Part shown: in pieces, positions 54,109-62,379 of the stretch
Layout of the letters: every line of letters begins with the position of its first letter
How positions within the stretch are numbered: position 1 is the first letter of the stretch
DNA from: Parvibaculaceae bacterium
Lineage (GTDB): Bacteria; Pseudomonadota; Alphaproteobacteria; Parvibaculales; Parvibaculaceae
DNA length: 64,000 nucleotides
Assembly: GCA_028283765.1 (NCBI GenBank)
Contig: JAPWJY010000008.1
Location: forward strand, 1,431,001-1,495,000
Reading direction: 5' to 3'
Made by a program: the position numbers and the translations under genes
Notes under the pieces: model-generated
Database searches by the model: none
Seen by the model: only the letters and a program-made list of their open reading frames with translations
What the model was told of the DNA's origin: nothing

Positions 54109-56163
54109 TCAGCTTGTCACCGCAAGCGGCAGATGCACGTCTATCGTATCGAAGGGCTCAGGCAGATGAAGCCGATACCCCTGGAAAAGGTCGATCCCCA
54201 GCTCCTGCAATGAGCGCAACTGATCGTCACGCTCGATCTGCTCCACAATCACCTTTACGCCAAGATCCGGAGCGACACGGCAGATGGTCTCGACGATCGT
54301 CCGGGCAACCGGATCGCTGAAGGCCTGCTGGGCCAGGACACCATCCACCTTGACGTAACCTGCATTAAGTCCTCTCAGCGTTACCAGATTGGCAAAGCCG
54401 GAGCCGAAATCGTCAATGGCAATATGCACCCGGCGCGCCCGAAGCGCCGTTGCCAGCGTGCGCGCCGCCTCCAGATGCTCGATGGCGCGGGTCTCGGTTA
54501 TCTCAAGCACCAGACGCCCCCAGATCAGCGGTTGCCGGTCAATGAACCGGGTAAGCCAGATACGGAACGAGCCAGAGCCGACCGACATGCCGGAGACATT
54601 GACAAAAAGCAGCACGTTGCCGTTTTTCTCGAAGTGCCGGATGAAATGATTGACAGCGTTTTCGACCACCCATTTGTCGAGTCGCTCGATTGCGCCAAAA
54701 CGCTCAAGTCCCGGGATGAAGGAGCCAGGCCCGACCAATGTGCCGGAACCGTCATCGAGCCGGACCAGAACCTCGATCGCGTGACAGGAATCATCCCTCA
54801 TATTCATGATCTTCTGGCCGAAGAGAAAGAGCCGGTGCTCTTCATAGGCGCGCTCGATTTCCCTGACCCAGCCTATGTCGGAGACATAACGCGCAATGGA
54901 AACTTCACCAGGGTCATAAAAATGGACCCGGTCCCGTCCCTCGGCCTTGGCCAGATTGCAGGCGGCATCCGCTTGCGCCAGGGCCTGGTCAAGCTCCTCA
55001 GGCTGCAGGATTTCCGAAATACCGATACTTACGCTGATCATGAAGGACATGTCGTTCCAGACAAACCGGTGATCACCGATCTCCTGCCGGAATTGCTCGG
55101 CGGAATTGACAATGTCGGCCTTGCTGAGCGCACAGGCAACGATGGCAAATTCATCGCCGCCAAGACGGCACACATCGCTGACAAAGCTGCTGCCCAGAAT
55201 AAAGCCCGCAGCCTGGGCAAGCAACTCGTCTCCCGCCCGATGGCCGAAATGGTCGTTGACCAGCTTGAACTGGTCAATATCGACATAGAGGATATAAATC
55301 TGTTCCTGCACGCCAAGCTGGCCAAAATGGCTGCGTACGATGCGATCAAGGGAATGACGGTTGGGAAGCTCCGTCAGCGGGTCCTGGGTCTCAAGCCTGC
55401 GAAGCTGATCGGTGAGCGCATCGATCAGGGAAAGGTCCCGCAGCATGATCACGCTCTGGCCGCCTGCATTCTTCATTTCGATGCGGGAGAGTTCAACCGG
55501 GATCCAGCCTCTCGTCTGCGTCAAGGCGGCATAGCGCTGCCAGTCCGTGCCCATTCCAGCGAGATTACCGATGAATGTGCCTTCCTCAGCCAGTTTTAAT
55601 GTAAGTAAGCCGTCAAGCTGTTTACCGGTTACGGTAATACATGACCAACCCAGAATGTTTTCCGCCGCAGGATTGATGAATTCAATATTCTGGTGCCGGT
55701 CGAGACGGATCACACCGTCGCTGAGCGCCCGCAAAGTCAGCTCCGCATCATCCCTGGCCATCTTGAGCGCTTCGGCCGCATCGAGCCGGGCACCAATATC
55801 CTGTATCTGCGAGATGAAGAACCAGAACTCCCCCGTTGGGCCCCATACAGGAGACACATCGAGTTGTGCCCGCAAGAGAGATCCATCCGAGCGGATATAG
55901 CGCTTGCTCATGGTAAAACGGGGAATTTTCCGTTCGAGCACAAGTTTTACAAGGGCCTCGTCTTCAGTCAGGTCATCGGGATAGGTAATTTCCTGAAATG
56001 AACTGGCCAGCAATTCGTCGCTCGAATAGCCAAACAATTCGCAAATCCGGGGATTGACACGAAGCCAGTTCCCGGCCCGGTCTACAAGAGCAAGGCCGAT
56101 AGGTGAGTGTGTGAACGCCTCAACAAACAGAGTATCGTTCTCAGGAAAGGGCGTTGGAACCAT
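54109..56163 (-). CDS. PAS-PAS-GGDEF-EAL c-di-GMP signalling protein
   Basis: A 684-residue soluble protein. Two PAS sensors lie at residues about 10-130 and 135-260 (FVEAFTHSPIGLALVDRAGN; IEFINPAAENILGW). The GGDEF domain runs about 265-430 with intact LGGDEFAIV. The EAL domain spans about 440-680. Its motif reads EVL in AIEVLVRLDDG instead of EAL, while LEITETRAIEH, AIDDFGSGFANL and VKVDGVLAQQAFS are present and KVIVEQIERDDQ keeps the later Glu. It is probably bifunctional or a phosphodiesterase. Divergent from a membrane diguanylate cyclase. No signal peptide. Confidence 0.9.
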   Translation of the reverse strand: MVPTPFPENDTLFVEAFTHSPIGLALVDRAGNWLRVNPRICELFGYSSDELLASSFQEITYPDDLTEDEALVKLVLERKIPRFTMSKRYIRSDGSLLRAQLDVSPVWGPTGEFWFFISQIQDIGARLDAAEALKMARDDAELTLRALSDGVIRLDRHQNIEFINPAAENILGWSCITVTGKQLDGLLTLKLAEEGTFIGNLAGMGTDWQRYAALTQTRGWIPVELSRIEMKNAGGQSVIMLRDLSLIDALTDQLRRLETQDPLTELPNRHSLDRIVRSHFGQLGVQEQIYILYVDIDQFKLVNDHFGHRAGDELLAQAAGFILGSSFVSDVCRLGGDEFAIVACALSKADIVNSAEQFRQEIGDHRFVWNDMSFMISVSIGISEILQPEELDQALAQADAACNLAKAEGRDRVHFYDPGEVSIARYVSDIGWVREIERAYEEHRLFLFGQKIMNMRDDSCHAIEVLVRLDDGSGTLVGPGSFIPGLERFGAIERLDKWVVENAVNHFIRHFEKNGNVLLFVNVSGMSVGSGSFRIWLTRFIDRQPLIWGRLVLEITETRAIEHLEAARTLATALRARRVHIAIDDFGSGFANLVTLRGLNAGYVKVDGVLAQQAFSDPVARTIVETICRVAPDLGVKVIVEQIERDDQLRSLQELGIDLFQGYRLHLPEPFDTIDVHLPLAVTS

Positions 56164-56593
56164 GGTCAGTCCTCCCCTTTCAAAACCACCAAATCCACAA
56201 GATTCCCACTCAAACCAGCCTCAATGCATACCTTGTAATGTCAATCATATTTTGCAAAGCAAGAATAAAAATTACTTACAGCTGAAATGCCCCAAAAGTA
56301 AATGTACGAGACCACAAACCCGACCAAGACGATTGGCTAATTATATGTAATATGATCCGGCTCCTTTTCTTCATAACAAAAACCTTGTCGCACCAAGGGA
56401 GTTATTGCGTATCCGGGTTTCATGCCGTAGGTATTCGGCCAAAATAAAGATTAGTTTTCCTGCTTTACCGGCTTTTGCTCGTCGGACCGGTTTGTAAATT
56501 TCGCTACCGAACTGGCCATGAGCCATATGTTCTATTGTTCGGTTTCAAGGGGCGTCCCTTTTCGGGAGGCTGAAAACTGCGGCCAAAGCCATT
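56164..56593. other. Divergent promoter region of two c-di-GMP genes
   Basis: 430 nt between the divergent PAS-GGDEF-EAL and membrane GGDEF genes, AT-rich in its left half. No gene was found. I saw no clean inverted repeat, but the region must hold both promoters. Confidence 0.5.
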
Positions 56594-57832
56594 ATGCCAA
56601 CTGTGGATAGCTGGACGACCCTGATCTTCATGACCGTACTCCTGATTTTTCAATCGGGGGCGTGGCTGGGTGTTGACCGATTATTTCCGCGGTTTCCAGG
56701 CGTTCGCCTGTGGGCGATGGCAAGCCTCATTGGCGGACTTGGCGGACTCACTCTCTGCGTAGGTGAATTTATTTCGGCCGACAATGCCATTACGGTTGGC
56801 AACCTCCTGCAAATCCTTGGTTTCCTTGTCGCCTGGAATGGCATCCGGCGATTTTTTGAACGAAAACCCCTGTGGTGGACCTGCATTCTGGTCATGGCTC
56901 TCTGTGCCGGCATCCTCGTTTTTTCAAGATTGGCATCTCATTTCGAAGACACCCGCATCATCGTCATTGCAGGTACGGAAGCCTTGATAGCCCTTGTCTG
57001 TGTCCATGAAATGTTAAAGCGCCCGTCAGCGCTCCACATGACCACAGCAGCGAGCGCTTTTGCCATGTTTGCCCAGGCAGCTGCGCTCGTGACCGGTGCC
57101 CTCATCATGGTTCTTGCCATGAAGCCTCACTCACCCCGCGTCATGGTACTGGAAAACAGCCTGTTGTTGATGGCGGTGATGACGACAATTTTCTGGAATT
57201 TCGGCTTTCTGGCCATGGTTGTGAGCAAGCTGCAACGCCGGCTAGTGCATCTGGCGGCGACCGATGAACTTACCGGTGTCGCCAACCGGCGCGCATTTGT
57301 CGAATCAGCCAATCGGGAACGTTCCCGCGCCAATCGCGACTCCACATCGCCCTCCCTGCTCATCATCGATGTCGACAACTTCAAGCTTATCAATGATATC
57401 CACGGGCATGTCGGTGGCGACCGGATACTGGCCAACATTTCACGGACGATCAGCAATTGCCTTCGTCCGTATGATCTTCTTGCCCGTATCGGTGGTGACG
57501 AGTTCTGCGTGTTAATGCCATCCACAAGTTATACTCATGCGATGGCGGCGGCGGAACGCATACGAAAGGCGATCGAGACGCGGACGTTGACCTGGAACGG
57601 CAAAGCCTTCAATGCGACGGTTTCCATCGGGGTCGTTACATGGACGCCTGAAATGGGAGGATTACTCCAGATCATGTCACTCGCCGATGCGGCGCTCTAT
57701 GATGGTAAACGCACCGGCCGCAACCGTGTGGTTGCCGTGCAACCCGATATTTTACATCCGTTCCCAACCGGGCAAACTGCTGCACAAGCCGATGAAGAGC
57801 CGGGTGCAAAAATAGAGAAATCGGGCCCCTGA
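56594..57832 (+). CDS. Membrane-bound diguanylate cyclase
   Basis: A 412-residue protein. Residues about 10-215 hold six to seven hydrophobic segments, and the GGDEF domain occupies the C-terminal 170 residues (YDLLARIGGDEFCVLMPS). The residues RPYD lie five residues before GGDEF, which is the allosteric I-site RxxD, so the cyclase should be active and product-inhibited. The first Mg/GTP motif is LLIIDVDNFKLINDIHGHVG. It makes c-di-GMP at the inner membrane. Divergent from the PAS-GGDEF-EAL gene, so the two may set opposing activities from a shared promoter region. Confidence 0.9.
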   Translation: MPTVDSWTTLIFMTVLLIFQSGAWLGVDRLFPRFPGVRLWAMASLIGGLGGLTLCVGEFISADNAITVGNLLQILGFLVAWNGIRRFFERKPLWWTCILVMALCAGILVFSRLASHFEDTRIIVIAGTEALIALVCVHEMLKRPSALHMTTAASAFAMFAQAAALVTGALIMVLAMKPHSPRVMVLENSLLLMAVMTTIFWNFGFLAMVVSKLQRRLVHLAATDELTGVANRRAFVESANRERSRANRDSTSPSLLIIDVDNFKLINDIHGHVGGDRILANISRTISNCLRPYDLLARIGGDEFCVLMPSTSYTHAMAAAERIRKAIETRTLTWNGKAFNATVSIGVVTWTPEMGGLLQIMSLADAALYDGKRTGRNRVVAVQPDILHPFPTGQTAAQADEEPGAKIEKSGP

Positions 57833-57857
57833 AGGCAGAGATTCTTTGGTTGCGCCC

Positions 57858-58715
57858 TTAATCCGGCAAAGGAATGAACTCAGCGTCGTCGCCGGGTATT
57901 CTGGGAAAACGCTGTGCGCGCCAGTCCTCCCTGGCGACCTCGATCAGTTCTGGCCGGCTCGCTACAAAATTCCAGTAGATATGGCGGGGACCATCCATGG
58001 AATCTCCCCCCAGCAGCATCAGGTGAGCCGCATCCATGGCCGCAATCGCCACGGGCTGATGATGCTCGATAAAGGCCATCTGACCTGGACGAATGAGCTC
58101 TCCATCGAGCTCCACCTCTCCTGCCACAACATAAACGCCGCGCTCCTCATGTTCCGTGTCGAGGACAAACTCGCTACAGGCGCCCATACGGACATCCAGG
58201 TAGAAAGTGGGGCTGGCGACCGGCACCGGCGACTGGAAGCCGAAGGCACTTCCTGCAATCAGCCGCATGGAAATTCCGTCCCGCTCAATCAGGGGCAGTC
58301 CGGCGCTTGTCGTTTGATGAAAGGCCGGATCAGACTGCTCCATGCTGACAGGCAGTGCGATCCATGACTGAATGCCGTGAAGGCGATGGCCCGCCGCCCG
58401 CACCGCAGGGTCTGTACGCTCGGAATGCACAATCCCCCGGCCCGCACTCATCCAGTTCACATCCCCGGGCTCAATCGACTTGACGGTCCCGAGGCTGTCT
58501 CGATGAACCTGACTGCCCTCGAATAGATAAGTGACAGTGGCAAGACCTATATGAGGATGAGGACGGACATTGACGCCCTGCCCCGGCTCCATGAAGACCG
58601 GCCCGAAATGGTCGAAAAAGACAAAGGGACCGATCATCCGTCGCTTGATGCCGGGCAGCACCCGACTGACCAGAAGCCCACCGATGTCATGCGTCTTGCC
58701 ATCAATAATGATCAT
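57858..58715 (-). CDS. Pirin-family protein
   Basis: A 285-residue bicupin. The N-terminal iron-binding motif is in NVRPHPHIGLATVTYLFEGS (HxH ... H) with the conserved E in GRGIVHSERTDPAVRAAG. The family includes quercetin 2,3-dioxygenases (YhhW type) and transcription-cofactor-like proteins. Its role here is not known. It is the last gene of a four-gene minus-strand run after acetoacetate decarboxylase, with a gap of 35 nt. Confidence 0.88.
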   Translation of the reverse strand: MIIIDGKTHDIGGLLVSRVLPGIKRRMIGPFVFFDHFGPVFMEPGQGVNVRPHPHIGLATVTYLFEGSQVHRDSLGTVKSIEPGDVNWMSAGRGIVHSERTDPAVRAAGHRLHGIQSWIALPVSMEQSDPAFHQTTSAGLPLIERDGISMRLIAGSAFGFQSPVPVASPTFYLDVRMGACSEFVLDTEHEERGVYVVAGEVELDGELIRPGQMAFIEHHQPVAIAAMDAAHLMLLGGDSMDGPRHIYWNFVASRPELIEVAREDWRAQRFPRIPGDDAEFIPLPD

Positions 58716-58750
58716 CTGCCCGGCTCCGGAATAATCGACATGTCCTGCCT

Positions 58751-59494
58751 TTACTCCTTGAGATAGTCGTGGACGACGGTGCCAAGATCAAGCGTGAGAT
58801 CGCTGAGGATATGGACCGCGCTCACGACCTCCAGCACAGGCAAGGCTGCCACAGGCGCAAGCGCATGAGGATGCAGATCAAGTGCCGCGGGACCGGACCA
58901 GGCACCTTTTACGGTGACATCGGTAAGAAAATACTGAACCAGCTCCAGAATGCGCGGTGAACCGTCAACATGCGGGATGATCTTGAGCAAAAAGCTCGGC
59001 GCAAGCAGAGAGGTCAGAATTTTCTCGTGGTCGAGAGCTATGTGCTTGTATCCCATGGTGCCGGTGGCAACACGGAGCGGGCCGTAATCCAGTGTGCCGA
59101 TTAATGTATCCGTATCGACGCTGAGGGTAGGCCTGGCCAGTTTCTTGGGGAACCCCCATAGCTCACGCCCGCCTGCAATCGGCGCCTCGTCATTCAGATA
59201 CATGGAATGAACATAGCCACCCCTGACCCCGTTCAGGCTGACGGGAATGACCTGTCCGGTCTCCGTGTAATCGCCAAATCCTGTTGAATCCGGCATACGG
59301 ATGAATTCATATTTGACGAGAGGTTCATCAATTTCGAGCGGCTCAGGCACCACGGCGCGCAACAATTCCGGGTCGGTGCGATAGGTGATGATCATATATT
59401 CGCGATTGATGAAACGATACGGCCCGGGAGGATAGGACGGGCTTGTCAGCGGCATGGCAAAGGCATTCTTCCTTACATCTTCCAGCTTCATCAC
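58751..59494 (-). CDS. adc: Acetoacetate decarboxylase
   Basis: A 247-residue enzyme that converts acetoacetate to acetone and CO2. The Schiff-base lysine pair is in [17 protein letters not shown] (Lys-Lys after GFP), and the family N-terminus is in [20 protein letters not shown]. Conserved Arg/Glu positions are present in [18 protein letters not shown]. It is placed with 3-hydroxybutyrate dehydrogenase and a patatin in one operon, which makes acetoacetate from PHB or 3-hydroxybutyrate breakdown the likely source. Confidence 0.92.
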   Translation of the reverse strand: MMKLEDVRKNAFAMPLTSPSYPPGPYRFINREYMIITYRTDPELLRAVVPEPLEIDEPLVKYEFIRMPDSTGFGDYTETGQVIPVSLNGVRGGYVHSMYLNDEAPIAGGRELWGFPKKLARPTLSVDTDTLIGTLDYGPLRVATGTMGYKHIALDHEKILTSLLAPSFLLKIIPHVDGSPRILELVQYFLTDVTVKGAWSGPAALDLHPHALAPVAALPVLEVVSAVHILSDLTLDLGTVVHDYLKE

Positions 59495-59512
59495 AGCCTC
59501 CAGACTTACAGG

Positions 59513-60763
59513 TTACTCGCTCGAATCGCGCGTCAGATCGAAAACCGCAATGCCGGCCTCGGGCCGGGAACGATTGCACCAGAGAGGATGAGCAAGGGTA
59601 CGGCGTACATCCGCTTGCCCGGCACTCCAGTGATCGTTCACCGATTTACGGGAAAATTCATAATCCTTGGACTGGGTTTCATAATGGGCCGACCGATAGA
59701 TCAGGTGGACGATCGATACAGCCTTGCTGGTGCTGGCCTGAAGAAGGGCCCTGGCATCGGGATCATCTTTCAGTTCGTCTGGCAGACGATGGAGAAAATG
59801 GTTGAGCCGCGCCCGCAATGACTGAAGACGCTTGAACTCATCCGTATTCAAACGGGTTCTGCTGGAAAAACGTATGTCTTTCTCGCGCTGGGTGACTTCC
59901 TGCATGGTACGCGGCAACTCGCCGCGCGCATTGAAAAGATCGAGCTGGAAGATCAGCATATCCTCATGAAGACCGTCATCGAGCACATACTGAAGGGGCG
60001 TATTGGAAACGATTCCGCCATCCCAGTAGAACTCGCCGTCGATCTCGATGGGGGGAAAGCCCGGCGGGAGCGCGCCTGACGCCATGATATGCTCAGGCCC
60101 GATACGCTGATGCTCATTGTCAAAAAAGATGAAATTGCCCGTCTTGACATTCACCGCACCGACACTGAATCGCACAGCTTTGGAGTTGATCAGATCAAAA
60201 TCGACCAGCCGCTCCAGCGTAGCCTTGAGGGGGCCGGTATCGTAATGACTGAGCGCCTGTATCGAGCCCGCCGGCTGCAAGAAGGCAGGCGGGAAACGGG
60301 GCTGGAAAAAGCCCCGCAGGCCGAAGACCGCCGCATAGGCAGAGCTGACCTCGTTATAAACTGTCCGCGCCCTCCCCTTGGGAAACAGCGCCTCGCCCAC
60401 CAGATCACCAGAAATATAATCCCAGAACTCACGCAGACGTTCATCGCGCTTGTCAACCGGGTTACCTGCAATGATCGCGGCATTGATGGCGCCGATGGAA
60501 ATGCCGGCTATCCATTCAGGGTTGAAACCTCGCTTGGCAAGCTCCTCATATACGCCTGCCTGATAGGCTCCAAGGGCGCCACCGCCCTGTAGCACCAGAA
60601 CAGGCTTTTCAGGCCGGCTGGCCAGATCGACCTTGACGGCATCATTGACCATGGTTTCAACCCGTTTCGCCCCGGCCTTCTCCTGCCGGGCGCGAGCGGG
60701 AGCGGGTGCACGCGATCTGGGCGCGGGAGATTTTTTCTTCCCGGCGTCGGGTTTTGTGGCCAT
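59513..60763 (-). CDS. Patatin-like phospholipase with DUF3734-type C-terminal
   Basis: A 416-residue serine lipase of the patatin family. The oxyanion hole is VLQGGGALGAYQAGVYEELA, the nucleophile elbow is AGISIGAINAAIIAG (GxSxG), and the catalytic Asp motif is FYWDGGIVSNTPLQYVL. After residue about 290 it continues in the C-terminal DUF3734 region, which is found in patatins that neighbour bdhA. An N-terminal Lys/Pro/Ala-rich stretch (MATKPDAGKKKSPAPRSRAP) may be a flexible tail. It starts 9 nt after the bdhA stop and its end is 18 nt before adc, so the three genes are one operon. Confidence 0.9.
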   Translation of the reverse strand: MATKPDAGKKKSPAPRSRAPAPARARQEKAGAKRVETMVNDAVKVDLASRPEKPVLVLQGGGALGAYQAGVYEELAKRGFNPEWIAGISIGAINAAIIAGNPVDKRDERLREFWDYISGDLVGEALFPKGRARTVYNEVSSAYAAVFGLRGFFQPRFPPAFLQPAGSIQALSHYDTGPLKATLERLVDFDLINSKAVRFSVGAVNVKTGNFIFFDNEHQRIGPEHIMASGALPPGFPPIEIDGEFYWDGGIVSNTPLQYVLDDGLHEDMLIFQLDLFNARGELPRTMQEVTQREKDIRFSSRTRLNTDEFKRLQSLRARLNHFLHRLPDELKDDPDARALLQASTSKAVSIVHLIYRSAHYETQSKDYEFSRKSVNDHWSAGQADVRRTLAHPLWCNRSRPEAGIAVFDLTRDSSE

Positions 60764-60771
60764 TTATCCCC

Positions 60772-61554
60772 CTACTGCATGAACCAGCCGTGGCTCACCA
60801 CCAGAGACTGTCCGGTCAGGGCATTACTCGGGAAACTTGCGAACAGGAGGGCAACGGCAGCGACATCTGCAACCGTGGTGAATTCACCATCAACCGTTTC
60901 TTTCAGCATGACGTTCTTGATTACCTCGGCTTCTGAAATGCCGAGCGTTTTCGCCTGTTCGGGAATCTGTTTGTCCACGAGCGGCGTACGCACGAAACCG
61001 GGGCAGATCACGTTGGCGCGCACCCCGTGTGCCGCCCCCTCCTTCGCCACAACTTTCGACAGGCCAATCAGCCCATGCTTTGCCGTGACATAAGGGGCCT
61101 TCAACAAGGACGCCTCCTTGGAATGGACCGAGCCCATGTAGATGATGCTGCCGCCGCGGCCGGAAGCATACATATGAGGAAGGCAAGCCCTGGTGGTCAG
61201 AAAGGCACCGTCCAGATGAATGGCCAGCATTTTCTTCCACTCGGCGAGTGTGAACTCCTCTACCGGATGGACAATCTGAATACCCGCGTTACTTACCAGA
61301 ATATCAACCCCGCCCCAGGTCTCTACGACCTTCGATACGCCGGCATTGACCTGATCTTCATTGGTGACATCCATGGCTACGGCCAATGCATCGTGACCAG
61401 CCGCACGAAAGTCAGCCGCTGTTTGTTCGGCCGCATCTGGCGCCAGATCCGCAATAACGACCTTGGCCCCCTCGGAGGCATAGACGGAGGCAATCTCCTT
61501 GCCAATTCCGCTGGCCGCGCCGGTAACAATCGCGACTTTCCCGTCGAGCTTCAT
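60772..61554 (-). CDS. bdhA: 3-hydroxybutyrate dehydrogenase
   Basis: A 260-residue SDR. The cofactor motif is [20 protein letters not shown], then [15 protein letters not shown], catalytic S ([12 protein letters not shown]) and [19 protein letters not shown] (YxxxK). The C-terminus [20 protein letters not shown] is the bdhA-type ending (substrate-closing helix and final WxMQ). It interconverts 3-hydroxybutyrate and acetoacetate with NAD. It is the first gene of the operon bdhA - patatin - adc - pirin. A possible promoter lies in the 109-nt gap before it. Confidence 0.93.
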   Translation of the reverse strand: MKLDGKVAIVTGAASGIGKEIASVYASEGAKVVIADLAPDAAEQTAADFRAAGHDALAVAMDVTNEDQVNAGVSKVVETWGGVDILVSNAGIQIVHPVEEFTLAEWKKMLAIHLDGAFLTTRACLPHMYASGRGGSIIYMGSVHSKEASLLKAPYVTAKHGLIGLSKVVAKEGAAHGVRANVICPGFVRTPLVDKQIPEQAKTLGISEAEVIKNVMLKETVDGEFTTVADVAAVALLFASFPSNALTGQSLVVSHGWFMQ

Positions 61555-61571
61555 TACGACACCTCACATCA

Positions 61572-61600
61572 GATGGTTGACTGTGCCTATATAGACCATC
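61572..61600 (-). promoter_or_regulatory. Possible promoter/operator of the bdhA operon
   Basis: On the minus strand, TTGCGT and CTATAT are separated by 18 bp in the gap before bdhA, which resembles a sigma-70 promoter. The 6-bp arms GATGGT (61572-61577) and ACCATC (61595-61600) flank the -10 region as an inverted repeat, so a regulator may bind there. Evidence is by eye only. Confidence 0.35.
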
Positions 61601-61663
61601 GCCGGGGAAGTGACGCAAATATTACTTTTTTTACAGGGCATTTAAACGAACGATTGCCTCTTC

Positions 61664-62263
61664 TCACATCTCGTCAATCAGGGCGAGCATCTGCGGCATC
61701 CGCTCTCTTAACATGGCGCGGGCCCTGAACAGACGGCTCCGCACGGTACCGACCGGAATACCGAGCATGTCTGCAGCCTCCTGATAAGAAAGATCTTCAA
61801 AAGCCACGAGCTGTATGATGCCTCTCAGCTCATCAGGCAATGCAACAAGCTCATCCCGCAATCTGTCGAGCCCGACATGAAAACGCGCCCGCAGGTTCGG
61901 AGCCATCTCATTTCCCTCATGATCGAACAATGTATCGATATCAACAAAGGTATATTTTCGATTTTTGTCACGAGACAGATGATTTCGGACTACATTAACA
62001 GCGATACCAAGAATCCAGGTGGAAAGCTCTGATTGATGCCGAAAATTCCTGAGCGACCGGAAGGCTTCAAAAAATGTTTGCTGAGCCAGATCCTCTGCAT
62101 CTGCATGGTTTCTTATCTTCCGTGATATGAACAGACGGACTCTGCGCTGCTGTGTTCTGGAGAAGTGTGCAAATTCACGCTCCAGACTGTTCATCTCGGA
62201 TGCATTCGGAACAATAAATTCAAGAGGGGTCCGAGCGTCGTCCTTGTGCGCTATCCTGCCCAA
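61664..62263 (-). CDS. ECF-type RNA polymerase sigma factor
   Basis: A 199-residue sigma-70 family protein. Region 2 is present (NHADAEDLAQQTFFEAFRSL, then RHQSELSTWILGIAVNVVRN), as is region 4 (ALPDELRGIIQLVAFEDLSY, then QEAADMLGIPVGTVRSRLFR). The start is a TTG at 62261-62263 preceded by GCAGGAGGCAAAA, an ideal Shine-Dalgarno (AGGAGG) at good spacing; the internal ATG at 62197 has none. No anti-sigma factor gene lies beside it. It may direct the bdhA operon downstream or a regulon elsewhere; inference only. Confidence 0.88.
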   Translation of the reverse strand: MGRIAHKDDARTPLEFIVPNASEMNSLEREFAHFSRTQQRRVRLFISRKIRNHADAEDLAQQTFFEAFRSLRNFRHQSELSTWILGIAVNVVRNHLSRDKNRKYTFVDIDTLFDHEGNEMAPNLRARFHVGLDRLRDELVALPDELRGIIQLVAFEDLSYQEAADMLGIPVGTVRSRLFRARAMLRERMPQMLALIDEM

Positions 62264-62379
62264 TTTTGCCTCCTGCCGCGATGCCAGATTGAGGCCTTCC
62301 CTCTTGTTAAGGTTAACAACCCTCCATTAAGAAAGAGTGAGTTTCCCGGTCACGGAAATCATCTTTAGAACGGAAATAA

